Of a stretch of 64,000 nucleotides of DNA, positions 32,459 to 40,548 are shown one piece after another (position 1 is the first letter of the stretch; the number at the start of each line of letters is the position of its first letter). Below the pieces are notes generated by a model. The model had not been told where the DNA came from. It did no database searches and was given only the letters and a program-made list of their open reading frames with translations. Position numbers and translations under genes: made by a program. Where the stretch lies: assembly GCA_963837485.1 (NCBI GenBank), contig CAWINP010000008.1, positions 372,001-436,000 of the forward strand, in the 5' to 3' direction. Origin of the DNA: Solirubrobacter sp963837485 (GTDB lineage Bacteria; Actinomycetota; Thermoleophilia; Solirubrobacterales; Solirubrobacteraceae).

Positions 32459-33694
32459 CAGCATCCGCGCCGCGCGAACTGTGTCCTCGGGCGCCCCGCG
32501 GCGCGCGGCGGCGAGCAGGAGCGGGCCGAGCGCGGCGGCGGCGACGGCACCCGCGATCGCGAGCGTCGCGTAGCCGGCGACGCCCATCACCGGGCCGGCG
32601 ACCGCGGTCGCGCTTGCCGCGGCGATGCCCATGCCGAGCTCGCCGGCGCCCTCGGCGCGCGGGCGCTGCTCCGGAGGCACGGCCGAGGCGAGCAGCGTGC
32701 TGCCGGCGACCAGGCCCGCGTTCCAGCCGACGCCGAGCAGCGCGAGGCCGGGCACGAGGCCGGACGTCGCGGCCAGCGCGCCGGCGAGCACGAGCAGCAC
32801 GGCGCCGGCGCCCGCGACCGGCAGCGGCCCGATGCGGTCGGTGAGCCAGCCGGTGAGCGGGGCCGGGGCGAACATGCCGGCGACATGGAGGCTGATCACG
32901 AGGCCGACGAAGCGCAGGCCGTGCCCCTCCATCGCCATGTGCACCGGCGCCATCGCCATCACCGCGACCATCACGAGGTTCGCGACCACGATCGTGCCGA
33001 GCCCGGCGAGCGCGCCCGGCGCGGCGAGCAGGGTCCGCAGCGGCACGCGCGGCGGCGCGACCGGCGCCGGCGCAAGCCGCGCGGAACGCCGCATCGCGAC
33101 GCGCAGCGGGTCGGGACGCAGGAGCGCGAGCAGCACCGCCCCGCTAAGCGCGTACGCGCAGGCGGCGAACAGGAACAGGCCGGTCAGCGCGGGCAGCCCG
33201 AGCGCGGTGGCCGCGTGCCCCGCCGGGGCGAGCAGGTTCGGCCCCGCGACGGCGCCGAACGTCGTCGCGAACACGACGAGCCCGATCGCGCGGCCGCGTT
33301 GCGCCGGCGTGCTGAGGTCGGCAGCCGCGTAGCGCGCGAGCATGACCGCGCAGTTGCCGGCGCCGAACACGAAGCTCGCGATCAGCAGGAGCGGGAAGCT
33401 CCGCAGCGCGCCCGCGACGACCACGCCGGCGGCGCCGAGCGCGGCCGTCGCCAGCGCCGCGGTCAGCCCCGCGCGGCGGCCGGATCGGCGTGAGAGCGCG
33501 GAAATCGGCACTACCGCCGCGGACGAGCCGGCGACCAGCATCGAAAGCGGCAGGCCGGCGAGCGCCTCGCTGCCGGTCAGATCGAGCGCGAGCAGCGCGC
33601 CCGCCGCGGCGCCGGACTGCCCCAGCCCGCCGAGCACCTGCGCGGCCATCAGCACGCGCACGGTGCGGCGCTGCAGTGCGGTGACGTCGTCCAT
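32453..33694 (-). CDS. MFS transporter
   Basis: A 413-residue, twelve-segment major facilitator protein. The loop 2-3 motif is SRRSGRRAG, the mid-protein basic loop is near residue 205, and small-residue-rich segments follow. No tail domain. Substrate is unknown; an AraC regulator is encoded immediately upstream on the same strand but has its own promoter. The start is ATG at 33694 with a TACGGT hexamer seven bases before it. Confidence 0.88.
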   Translation of the reverse strand: MDDVTALQRRTVRVLMAAQVLGGLGQSGAAAGALLALDLTGSEALAGLPLSMLVAGSSAAVVPISALSRRSGRRAGLTAALATAALGAAGVVVAGALRSFPLLLIASFVFGAGNCAVMLARYAAADLSTPAQRGRAIGLVVFATTFGAVAGPNLLAPAGHAATALGLPALTGLFLFAACAYALSGAVLLALLRPDPLRVAMRRSARLAPAPVAPPRVPLRTLLAAPGALAGLGTIVVANLVMVAVMAMAPVHMAMEGHGLRFVGLVISLHVAGMFAPAPLTGWLTDRIGPLPVAGAGAVLLVLAGALAATSGLVPGLALLGVGWNAGLVAGSTLLASAVPPEQRPRAEGAGELGMGIAAASATAVAGPVMGVAGYATLAIAGAVAAAALGPLLLAAARRGAPEDTVRAARMLA

Positions 33695-33701
33695 GGCCGC
33701 G

Positions 33702-33707
33702 ACCGTA
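33702..33707 (-). promoter_or_regulatory. -10-like TACGGT, leaderless position
   Basis: TACGGT on the minus strand ends seven bases before the ATG at 33694. No Shine-Dalgarno is present. Confidence 0.35.
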
Positions 33708-33727
33708 CGGCGCGGCCGCCGCCGTGG

Positions 33728-34543
33728 TTAGAACGAACCGGCCATCGCCCGCTCCCGCAGCAGCGGGCCGAACGAGGCGACGTGATCGTGCGTCGGCGCG
33801 CACTGCAGCGCCGACTCGCGCAGCAGCGCGGCGGGGCTCACGCCGGCGAGGCGCAGCGACTCGCGCGCGAGGTGCGACTGGTCGGCGTAGCCCGCGGTCG
33901 CCGCGAGCAGCGCGAGATCAGAGCCGCGCGGCTCGCGGCCGTGGGCGAGCGCGAGGAAGGCCTGGAAACGCAGGATCCGGTGGACGGCCTTCGGCGCCAG
34001 GCCGACCGCCTCCACGGTGCGGCGGCGGAACTGGCGCTCGGAGATGTACAGCGAGGAGGTGAGCTCGGTCACCTCGTTCGCGCGCCAGGGGAGACGGCGC
34101 ACGGCCTCGGCGACCAGCGGGTCGGGCGCCGGCGCGCCCGCCAGCCGGGCGAGCAGGAACGCCTCCAGCTCCCCGGCGGCCGCCCAGGGCGTCGCGGCCG
34201 CGGCGATCCGCTCCCCGAGGGCTCCTGTCGGGATCACGGCGTCCGCGGGAGCCGAGACATCGAGCAGCGCGCTCGCGGGCACGCCGATCAGCGGGGCCGC
34301 GCCGCCGGGGCGGAACCGCACGCCGACCACGACCGTGGCGGGCGGGAGCAGCTCGAGCGCGTGCGCGGTCCGCGGGCCGGTGACGACCGGCTCGCCGCCG
34401 ACCAGGCAGGACAGCTCGGCGGCGGCGTTCGGGACCGTGCGATGGGTGTAGGCGTCCGCGACCTCCTGCACCCACACGCAGGCGACGTGGGCGGCGAGCG
34501 CCGGAGCCGGCGGCCGTTCGCGGTAGCTCTGAGACGGGCCCAT
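33728..34543 (-). CDS. AraC family transcriptional regulator
   Basis: A 271-residue regulator: an N-terminal sensor domain of the DUF6597 kind (AAHVACVWVQE near the start) and a C-terminal AraC domain with two helix-turn-helix units (ELTSSLYISERQFRRRTVEAVG, split here as ISERQFRRRTV, and ATAGYADQSHLARE). ATG at 34543 is preferred over codons at 34567 and 34582 because TAGGCT sits seven bases before it. It is divergent from the SDR-cupin genes and close to the MFS gene, either of which it may control. Confidence 0.87.
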   Translation of the reverse strand: MGPSQSYRERPPAPALAAHVACVWVQEVADAYTHRTVPNAAAELSCLVGGEPVVTGPRTAHALELLPPATVVVGVRFRPGGAAPLIGVPASALLDVSAPADAVIPTGALGERIAAAATPWAAAGELEAFLLARLAGAPAPDPLVAEAVRRLPWRANEVTELTSSLYISERQFRRRTVEAVGLAPKAVHRILRFQAFLALAHGREPRGSDLALLAATAGYADQSHLARESLRLAGVSPAALLRESALQCAPTHDHVASFGPLLRERAMAGSF

Positions 34544-34550
34544 CGATTCG

Positions 34551-34556
34551 AGCCTA
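34551..34556 (-). promoter_or_regulatory. -10-like TAGGCT, leaderless position
   Basis: TAGGCT on the minus strand ends seven bases before ATG 34543; this decides the AraC start. It lies 30 bases from the divergent SDR -10 box. Confidence 0.42.
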
Positions 34557-34586
34557 GTTCCGATCATCGGATTTCCTCGCACCGGC

Positions 34587-34592
34587 TATGTT
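34587..34592 (+). promoter_or_regulatory. -10-like TATGTT, leaderless position
   Basis: TATGTT ends eight bases before the ATG at 34601, back to back with the AraC promoter. Confidence 0.42.
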
Positions 34593-34600
34593 GCTCGCCC

Positions 34601-35428
34601 ATGGGAGTCCTCGACGACAAGGTTGCGATCGTTACCGGCTCGGCCCGCGGCATCGGCCGCGCCACGGCCGAGCTGCTCAGCGAGCACGGCGCCAAGGTGG
34701 TCATCAATGACCTCGACACGGACCTGGCCGCGCAGACGGCGTCCGAGATCGCGGGCGAGACGGCGGTATTCGGCGGCGACCTGACCAAGCCGGAAGCGCC
34801 CGAGGCCCTGATCAAGGCCGCGCTCGACGCCTGGGGCAAGATCGACATCATCGTCAACAACGCGGGCTACACGATCGACGCGCCGATCCACAAGATGTCC
34901 GACGACGCGTTCCAGCGGATGCTCGACATCCACACGATCGTGCCGTTCCGGGTGATCCGCGCCGCCGCCCCGCACCTGCGCGAGCCCGCCAAGCATGAGC
35001 GCGAGCAGGGCGTCGAGGTGTTCCGCAAGATCGTCAACGTGTCCTCGATCTCGGGCACGATGGGCAACGCCGGCCAGGCGAACTACGCGTCCGGCAAGGC
35101 GGGCGTGGTCGGCCTCACCAAGACGCTGGCCAAGGAGTGGGGCCAGTTCAAGATCAACGTCAACGCGGTCGCGTTCGGCTGGATCGAGACGCGGCTGACG
35201 GCGTCCAAGGACTCCGAGAACACGATGGAGATCGACGGCGAGACCGTGCAGCTCGGCATCCCCGAGCAGATGCGCGGGCTTGCGCCGATGATGATCCCGC
35301 TCGGCCGCCCCGGCACGCCCCAGGAGGCCGCCGGCGGCGTCTTCTTCCTCTGCTCGCCGTGGTCGAACTACGTGCACGGGCAGGTGCTCAACATCACCGG
35401 CGGGCAGTTCACGGGGATGACGACGTGA
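34601..35428 (+). CDS. SDR family oxidoreductase (FabG-like)
   Basis: A 275-residue short-chain dehydrogenase: TGSARGIG for NAD(P), VNNAG after strand 4, SSISG with the catalytic serine, and YASGKAG with tyrosine and lysine. An insertion after residue 120 (REPAKHEREQGVEV) and a long substrate loop near residues 200-220 distinguish it from core FabG and fit a 3-hydroxyacyl-CoA or steroid-type substrate. The stop overlaps the cupin start as GTGA. Confidence 0.88.
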   Translation: MGVLDDKVAIVTGSARGIGRATAELLSEHGAKVVINDLDTDLAAQTASEIAGETAVFGGDLTKPEAPEALIKAALDAWGKIDIIVNNAGYTIDAPIHKMSDDAFQRMLDIHTIVPFRVIRAAAPHLREPAKHEREQGVEVFRKIVNVSSISGTMGNAGQANYASGKAGVVGLTKTLAKEWGQFKINVNAVAFGWIETRLTASKDSENTMEIDGETVQLGIPEQMRGLAPMMIPLGRPGTPQEAAGGVFFLCSPWSNYVHGQVLNITGGQFTGMTT

Positions 35429-35811
35429 AGCTCGTCAAGGCCGCCGATGCGGCGCGCGACGTCCCGCGCGGCGTACTCGGCGGGACCGAGATCTCGCAGG
35501 CCACGACGGGCGCGACCAACATCTACATGGGCGTGTTCCGCGTCCCCGCCGGCACGCGCGGGCGCCCGCACTACCACGACGCCTGCGAGAGCGCGCTCTA
35601 CATGATCCGCGGCAGCATCGAGATCCGCTTCGGCGACCAGCTCGAGGAGTCGCTGGTCGTGGACGCCGGCGACATGCTCTACGTACCGCCGCGCGAGACC
35701 CACACGGTCCGCAACCTGTCCGACAGCGAGCCGGCCGAGTACGTCGTCGCGCGCGACTCGCCGACCGAGGACTCGGTCGAGGTGCCCTGGGCCGACAACC
35801 CGACGACCTGA
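35425..35811 (+). CDS. cupin domain protein
   Basis: A 128-residue single cupin. Motif 1 HYHDACESALYMIRG provides two histidines and a glutamate, and motif 2 DAGDMLYVPPRETHTVRN provides the last histidine, so a metal site is complete. It could be an isomerase, dioxygenase or sensor; sequence alone does not decide. GTG at 35425 is coupled to the SDR gene, so the two proteins probably act on the same pathway. Confidence 0.87.
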   Translation: MKLVKAADAARDVPRGVLGGTEISQATTGATNIYMGVFRVPAGTRGRPHYHDACESALYMIRGSIEIRFGDQLEESLVVDAGDMLYVPPRETHTVRNLSDSEPAEYVVARDSPTEDSVEVPWADNPTT

Positions 35812-35816
35812 GGCTG

Positions 35817-36641
35817 GTGCGCCGGGCGGCGTTCGCGGCCGCGGCGCTGGCGCTCTGCGCGTGCGGCGGCGCCAAGCGCGCGGCGCCCACGGCGTCGCCG
35901 GCCGCGGCCTCGCCGGCGCGCGCGGCACCGCCTCCCCTTTGCGGCCGCGTGCGCGTGCGCGAGGTCGCCCGCGTCCCCGTCGTCAGCGAGGCCTCCGGCC
36001 TGGTCCTCTCCGGCGGGCTCCTGTGGACCCACGACGACTCCGGCGGCCCGGCCACGATCTTCGGCCTCTCGACGCGCGGGAAGCTCGTCCGCCAGGTCCC
36101 GCTGCCCCAGAACGTCGACTGGGAGGACATCGCGGCGAGCGGCGGGACGCTGTACGTCGGCGACATCGGCGACAACGGCCTGTCGCGTCCGGAGATCGTG
36201 GTCTACCGCGGGTCGACGCCGATCCCGCTGCGCTACCCCGACGGCCCGCACGACGCGGAGGCGCTGCTCGTGGACCGCGGCAGGCTCGTGATCGTGACCA
36301 AGAGCCTGGCGGGCGAGGCCGGGATCTACACCGCGCGCGGGCCGGGGGTGCTGCGGCACGCGGGGACGCTGCAGCTCGGGCTCGGCGAGCCGGTGACCGG
36401 CGGCGACAGCGCGGGGCGCACGATCGTCCTGCGCACCTACGACCGCGCGTTCGTGTGGACGCGGCGGGCCGGCGAGTCGATCGCCCGCACGCTGAAGCGC
36501 AAGCCCTGCACGGCGGGCGCCTCGCTGATCGACGAAGGCCAGGGCGAGTCGATCGCGCTGGCCCGCGACGGGCGCTCGTTCTGGACGCTCCCCGAGGGCC
36601 CCAGCCCCGTGCTGCGGCGGTACGTTGTGAGTCAACACTAA
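35817..36641 (+). CDS. putative secreted beta-propeller lipoprotein
   Basis: A 274-residue exported protein. The signal ends in LCAC, a plausible lipobox with the cysteine at residue 16, then an Ala/Pro-rich linker and a beta-rich body with recurring blade-like strands (SGLVLSGGLLWTHDDSGG, WEDIAASGGTLYVGDIGDN, HDAEALLVDRGRLVIVTK). This recalls propeller proteins with a W-T-H-N-D-S-G-G type first blade, of unknown function. GTG at 35817 is five bases after the cupin stop, so it may share that transcript. Confidence 0.62.
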   Translation: MRRAAFAAAALALCACGGAKRAAPTASPAAASPARAAPPPLCGRVRVREVARVPVVSEASGLVLSGGLLWTHDDSGGPATIFGLSTRGKLVRQVPLPQNVDWEDIAASGGTLYVGDIGDNGLSRPEIVVYRGSTPIPLRYPDGPHDAEALLVDRGRLVIVTKSLAGEAGIYTARGPGVLRHAGTLQLGLGEPVTGGDSAGRTIVLRTYDRAFVWTRRAGESIARTLKRKPCTAGASLIDEGQGESIALARDGRSFWTLPEGPSPVLRRYVVSQH

Positions 36642-36668
36642 CTTGGCGCATAGACGCTCGCCAGAACC

Positions 36669-36697
36669 TTGACGAAATAAGGAAGTGAGTGGACACT
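36669..36697 (+). promoter_or_regulatory. promoter of the DHA2 efflux gene
   Basis: TTGACG (36669-36674), a 17-base spacer and GACACT (36692-36697) precede the ATG at 36705 by seven bases, indicating a leaderless message. The palindrome at 36681-36704 covers the -10 region. Confidence 0.5.
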
Positions 36698-36704
36698 CAC
36701 TTCC
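36681..36704. promoter_or_regulatory. perfect operator palindrome over the efflux promoter
   Basis: GGAAGTGAGTG and CACTCACTTCC are exact inverted repeats separated by GA, ending at the base before the ATG. Size and position fit a TetR- or MarR-type repressor. No regulator gene is adjacent, so control would be in trans. Confidence 0.65.
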
Positions 36705-38126
36705 ATGACATCCCGTCGCCCTCACCCCGGATGGACGTTCGCGATCGTCTCGGTCGCCCTGTTCATGGTCGTGCTGGACAACCTGGTCGTGACCACCGCC
36801 CTGCCCTCGATCCGCCGCGACCTCGGCGGCGGCGTGCAGGCGCTCGAGTGGATCGTCAACGCCTACACCCTCACTTACGCGGTGCTGCTGCTGACCGGCG
36901 CCGCGCTCGGCGACCGCTTCGGCCGCCGCCGCATGTTCACCCTCGGCCTCGGCCTCTTCACGCTCTCGAGCGCCGCCGCCGCCCTCGCGCCGTCGATCGG
37001 CGCGCTGATCGCCGCGCGCGCCCTCCAGGGCGTCGGCGCCGCGATCGTCACCCCGCTCACGCTCACGCTGCTGTCGGAGGCGTTCCCGCCCGAGCGCCGC
37101 GGCCTGGCCCTCGGCGCGTGGTCGGGCATCTCCGGCCTCGGCGTCGCGCTCGGCCCGGTCGTCGGCGGCGCCGTCGTCGACGGCATCTCCTGGCACTGGA
37201 TCTTCTGGCTGAACGTCCCGTTCGGCATCGCGCTCATCCCGCTCGCCGCCCGCCAGCTGACCGAGTCCTTCGGCCCCGCGAAGCAGCTCGACCTGCCCGG
37301 CCTCGTGCTCGGCGGCCTGGGCCTGCTCGGCGTCGTCTACGGCATCGTCCGGGGCAACGAGCTGGGCTGGACCTCCACCACCATCCTCGCCTCGATCGGC
37401 GCGGGCGCCGCGCTGCTGGCCGGCTTCGTCGCCTGGGAGCAGCACACCAAGCACCCGATGCTGCCGATGCGGTTCTTCCGCTCGCGCGCCTTCGCCGCGT
37501 CAAACGGCGTGAGCCTGGCCATGTACTTCGGCGTCTTCGGCTCGATCTTCCTGCTGGCGCAGTACTTCCAGGTGGTGCAGGGGCTGTCGCCGCTGGAGGC
37601 GGGCATCCGCACGCTGCCGTGGACCGGCATGCCGATGATCGTCGCGCCGATCGCCGGGCTGCTGTCGGACCGCATCGGCTCGCGCCCGCTGATGGCGGCC
37701 GGCCTGGCGCTGCAGTCGGTGGCCATCGGCTGGCTGGCCAGCGTGTCGACCCCGTCGACGCCCTACTCGGAGCTGGTGATCCCGTTCATCCTCGCCGGCA
37801 CCGGCATGGCGCTCGTGTTCGCGCCGACCGCGAACGCCGTCCTGAACGCGGTGCGCCCGCAGGAGGCCGGGCAGGCGTCCGGCGCGACCAACGCGATCCG
37901 CGAGGTCGGCGGCGTCCTCGGCATCGCCGTCCTGGCCTCCGTGTTCACCGCGCACGGCTCCTACGCGTCGCCGCAGGCGTTCACCGACGGCATGGTCCCC
38001 GCGATCTGGGTCGGCGCCGCCGTCCTCGCCGTCGGCGCGCTGCTGGCCCTGCTGGTGCCGGGCCGCCGCGCGGCGTCTCAGGCCCAGGTCGAGGCGGGCA
38101 CGGAGCCGGGCCTGGTCTCCGCGTAG
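36705..38126 (+). CDS. DHA2 family MFS drug efflux transporter (EmrB/QacA type)
   Basis: A 473-residue, about fourteen-segment drug:proton antiporter. Motif D1-like LDNLVVTTALPSIRRDL, motif A GDRFGRRR, motif B RALQGVGAAIVTP and antiporter motif C LGPVVGGAVVDGISWHWIF are all present. Exports hydrophobic compounds. The 3 prime 49 bases overlap the convergent acyltransferase gene. The promoter carries a perfect 24-base palindrome, as expected for a substrate-induced pump. Confidence 0.93.
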   Translation: MTSRRPHPGWTFAIVSVALFMVVLDNLVVTTALPSIRRDLGGGVQALEWIVNAYTLTYAVLLLTGAALGDRFGRRRMFTLGLGLFTLSSAAAALAPSIGALIAARALQGVGAAIVTPLTLTLLSEAFPPERRGLALGAWSGISGLGVALGPVVGGAVVDGISWHWIFWLNVPFGIALIPLAARQLTESFGPAKQLDLPGLVLGGLGLLGVVYGIVRGNELGWTSTTILASIGAGAALLAGFVAWEQHTKHPMLPMRFFRSRAFAASNGVSLAMYFGVFGSIFLLAQYFQVVQGLSPLEAGIRTLPWTGMPMIVAPIAGLLSDRIGSRPLMAAGLALQSVAIGWLASVSTPSTPYSELVIPFILAGTGMALVFAPTANAVLNAVRPQEAGQASGATNAIREVGGVLGIAVLASVFTAHGSYASPQAFTDGMVPAIWVGAAVLAVGALLALLVPGRRAASQAQVEAGTEPGLVSA

Positions 38127-38815
38127 AGCGCGCGCACCTCGGCGAAGATCGCTTCGGCGACGGCCTGCTCGGATTCGCGGGTCGTCGCCGAAACGCGTTC
38201 GAAGGCGATCGGATCGCCGTAGTAGACGCGGATCTTCGGGAACTGCAGCCGCTTCCAGTTGCGCACGCGGTGCGAGCCGTGGATGGCGACGGGAACGACT
38301 GGAGCGCCGCTCAGCAGCGCCAGGCGGCCGATCCCCCGGCGGGGCTTGTCAGAGAGCTCGCCGGTGCGCGATCGGCCGCCTTCGGCGTACATGGCGACGA
38401 CGCCGCCGCGGTCGAGCACGCTCACCGCCGTGACGAACGCCTCCTCGTCGTCGTAGCCGCGCCGCACCGGGAACACGCCGCCGGGAGAGAAGATCTTGTC
38501 CATCGGCGCCTTGAACAGCTGCGACTTGGCCATGAACTGGACCTTGCGCCGCAGCGCGAGGCCGAGGAAGAAGTGATCCAGGAACGACGCGTGGTTCGGA
38601 GCGAGGATCACGGCGCCGGCCACCGGCACCCGCTCGGGGTGATAGGCCCGCGTGCGGAAGAAGGTCCAGGCGATCAGGCTCATCGCGATCCGGACGACCT
38701 CGTAGACGAAGTTGGGCTTCCGCGTCCGCGTTCGCTCGTGGTAGGCGTCGAACGCCTCCTTCGGGCGCGGGTCCTTGTAGACCTGCTCCTTGAGCTGGGC
38801 GAGCTCGTCCGGCAT
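38078..38815 (-). CDS. plsC: 1-acyl-sn-glycerol-3-phosphate acyltransferase-like protein
   Basis: A 245-residue PlsC-family acyltransferase. The catalytic NHASFLD (H-x4-D) lies near residues 73-80, and FPVRRG plus AEGGRSRTGEL correspond to the glycerol-phosphate-binding motifs. An N-terminal hydrophobic helix near residues 40-55 anchors it to the membrane. It would acylate lysophosphatidate or a related lipid. A TAGGCT hexamer lies nine bases upstream of the ATG. The C-terminus is encoded antisense to the end of the efflux gene. Confidence 0.87.
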   Translation of the reverse strand: MPDELAQLKEQVYKDPRPKEAFDAYHERTRTRKPNFVYEVVRIAMSLIAWTFFRTRAYHPERVPVAGAVILAPNHASFLDHFFLGLALRRKVQFMAKSQLFKAPMDKIFSPGGVFPVRRGYDDEEAFVTAVSVLDRGGVVAMYAEGGRSRTGELSDKPRRGIGRLALLSGAPVVPVAIHGSHRVRNWKRLQFPKIRVYYGDPIAFERVSATTRESEQAVAEAIFAEVRALYAETRPGSVPASTWA

Positions 38816-38824
38816 CTCGCGAGG

Positions 38825-38830
38825 AGCCTA
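38825..38830 (-). promoter_or_regulatory. -10-like TAGGCT upstream of the acyltransferase
   Basis: Minus-strand TAGGCT ends nine bases before ATG 38815. It lies next to the hairpin at 38838-38874. Confidence 0.35.
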
Positions 38831-38837
38831 TCCGGAC

Positions 38838-38874
38838 GCGGTGGGCCGGGCCGTCCAGGTGCCCGGCCCACCGC
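38838..38874. repeat. 13-bp perfect inverted repeat in a divergent spacer
   Basis: GCGGTGGGCCGGG (38838-38850) pairs exactly with CCCGGCCCACCGC (38862-38874) around 11 bases. The spacer (38816-39046) also has CGTGTC/GACACG at 38992-39005. Either could be an operator or RNA hairpin. No gene was found in the spacer. Confidence 0.5.
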
Positions 38875-39046
38875 TGCCTATCGCCGGTTCGCCGGTCGCC
38901 GCGGGAGGAGAGTGTCGCGACATCCGACGACTGCAATGGTGCCGCTCGCGCTCACCGTTCCCTATCGCCCGCGTGTATGCATCGGGGCGGCCGTGTCTCG
39001 ACACGCGGTCGATATCGTGCCGCCAAACCCGAGGAGCGGAGGCGGC

Positions 39047-39259
39047 GTGGCGCAGGTCGAGGCCCACATCACGGGCACCGTGTGGAAGATCGAGGTCGCG
39101 GTCGGCGACAGCGTCGAGGAAGGCGACACGGTCGTGATCCTCGAGTCGATGAAGATGGAGATGCCCGTGGAGGCCGAGGACGAGGGCACGGTGCGCGCGA
39201 TCCTCGTCGAGGAGGGCCAGTCCGTGTCCGAAGGCGACCCACTCGTCGAGCTGGAGTAG
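39047..39259 (+). CDS. biotin carboxyl carrier protein (biotinyl-lipoyl domain)
   Basis: A 70-residue stand-alone biotinyl domain, the minimal size. ESMKMEM carries the biotin-accepting lysine at residue 36, with the flanking beta-hammerhead fold (AHITGTVWKIEVAVGD before, GTVRAILVEEGQSVSEGD after). It would carry carboxyl groups to a carboxyltransferase such as that at 23939-25486, but no biotin carboxylase gene is adjacent. GTG at 39047 follows a GAGGAGCGGAGG ribosome binding site. Confidence 0.9.
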   Translation: MAQVEAHITGTVWKIEVAVGDSVEEGDTVVILESMKMEMPVEAEDEGTVRAILVEEGQSVSEGDPLVELE

Positions 39260-39262
39260 GTC

Positions 39263-40030
39263 CTGGGCGCGCTCGAGCTCGATCATCCCGCTCCCCACGT
39301 CGTCCGGTTGACGATCGCCAACCCGGCGAAGCGCAACGCGCTCGACCGGCCGATCCTCGACGCGCTCGCCGAGACGCTGCCGAGGCTCGCCGACGCCCGT
39401 TGCATCCTGCTGACCGGCGCCGGCGACATCTTCAGCGCGGGCTACGACATCGGCGACCTCGCGCCGGAGCGCCTCGCCGAGGAGGCGGCGGAGCTGGTCG
39501 CGCACCCGTTCCAGAACGCGCTCGAAGCGCTGGACGCGGTCGAGGTGCCCGTCGTCGCGGCGCTGAACGGGCACGCGATCGGCGGCGGACTCGAGCTCGC
39601 GATGTCCTGCGACCTGCGCGTGGCCGCGGTCGGCGCGCGCATGGGGATGCCGCCCGGGCGGCTGGGGCTCGTCTACTCGCACTCCGGCGTGCGGCGGTTT
39701 CTCGACGCGGTGGGCGCCGCGCGGACGCGAGAGCTGTTCCTGACCGCGCGGCTGATCGACGCCGAGACGGCGCTGTCCTGGGGGCTCGTGAACGACGTCG
39801 TCGGGCGCGACGCGGTGGCGGCGCGGGGCGTCTCGATGGCCGTGGACGTCGCCGCGCTGGCGCCGTTGTCGCAGCGTGGGAACAAGCGCGTGCTGCGCGA
39901 GCTGCTGGCGGGGTCGCCGGACGAGGCGGCGTTGAACGCGCTGCGCGAGGAGGCGTTCCGCAGCGAGGACTTCGCCGAAGGGGTGCGAGCGTTCGTGGAA
40001 AAGCGATCCCCGGAATGGACGGGACGATGA
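39263..40030 (+). CDS. enoyl-CoA hydratase/isomerase family protein
   Basis: A crotonase of about 255 residues. NPAKRNALDRP, FSAGYDIGDL and NGHAIGGGLELAMSCDL are conserved; the last includes the first catalytic glutamate position. The second glutamate, usually in G-x-P-E, is replaced (GMPPGRLGL). Full-length crotonase homology begins before the first TTG (39308), yet the only upstream candidate is CTG at 39263, four bases after the biotin-carrier stop. I use CTG as the start; TTG 39308 would remove the first strand. The stop overlaps the RidA start as ATGA. Confidence 0.78.
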   Translation: MGALELDHPAPHVVRLTIANPAKRNALDRPILDALAETLPRLADARCILLTGAGDIFSAGYDIGDLAPERLAEEAAELVAHPFQNALEALDAVEVPVVAALNGHAIGGGLELAMSCDLRVAAVGARMGMPPGRLGLVYSHSGVRRFLDAVGAARTRELFLTARLIDAETALSWGLVNDVVGRDAVAARGVSMAVDVAALAPLSQRGNKRVLRELLAGSPDEAALNALREEAFRSEDFAEGVRAFVEKRSPEWTGR

Positions 40031-40494
40031 GCGCGGAGGCGCGGATCAGGCAACTCGGGATCGAGCTCCCGGAGGTGATGCCGCCGGCCGGCAGCTACGT
40101 GCCGGCGAAGCGGTCGGGCGACCTGGTGTTCGTGTCCGGCCAGGGGCCATGGCACGCCGGCGGGCTGGTGAAGGGCAAGGTCGGGCGCGACCTCTCGCTC
40201 GCCCAGGCGCGCGACGCGGCACGGCTGACGGGGCTGAACCTGCTGGCCGTCCTGCGGGCCGAGCTCGGCTCGCTGGATCGCGTCACCTCGATCGTGAAGC
40301 TGCTCGGGATGGTCAACTGCGCGCCGGGGTTCAACGACACCCCGGGCGTCATCAACGGCTGCAGCGACCTGCTGATGCAGGTCTTCGGCGAGGCCGGGCG
40401 CCACGCGCGCTCGGCGGTCGGGATGGCCGAGCTGCCGTTCGACATCGCGGTCGAGATCGAGCTGATCGCGGAAGTCGTCCGGACCGGGCCGTAG
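40027..40494 (+). CDS. RidA/YjgF family protein
   Basis: A 155-residue RidA-fold protein of the longer YjgH-like branch. VFVSGQGPW corresponds to the strand around the active cleft, and the C-terminal AVGMAELPFDIAVEIELIAEV replaces the usual RxxV-x-V-xxLP-x-x-x-x-VEIE segment; the arginine of canonical RidA aligns with an R-S-A-V stretch. Canonical members hydrolyse reactive enamine/imine intermediates of PLP enzymes, which fits the PLP enzyme 54 bases downstream. Confidence 0.86.
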   Translation: MSAEARIRQLGIELPEVMPPAGSYVPAKRSGDLVFVSGQGPWHAGGLVKGKVGRDLSLAQARDAARLTGLNLLAVLRAELGSLDRVTSIVKLLGMVNCAPGFNDTPGVINGCSDLLMQVFGEAGRHARSAVGMAELPFDIAVEIELIAEVVRTGP

Positions 40495-40521
40495 CGTCCG
40501 CCGGGCAGCCACCCGAAGCCC

Positions 40522-40537
40522 GGGCCGGCGCCGGCCC
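40522..40537. promoter_or_regulatory. 16-bp perfect palindrome before a strong ribosome binding site
   Basis: GGGCCGGCGCCGGCCC is self-complementary and ends directly before AGGAGGA (40538-40544), which serves the ATG at 40549. It could be a DNA operator or affect ribosome access; no loop remains for a simple RNA hairpin. Confidence 0.4.
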
Positions 40538-40548
40538 AGGAGGATTCA

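Noticed and set aside
38816..39046. Possible small RNA or gene in the divergent spacer
   Set aside because: Only hairpins are visible; no promoter-terminator pair or coding frame with a ribosome site could be supported.
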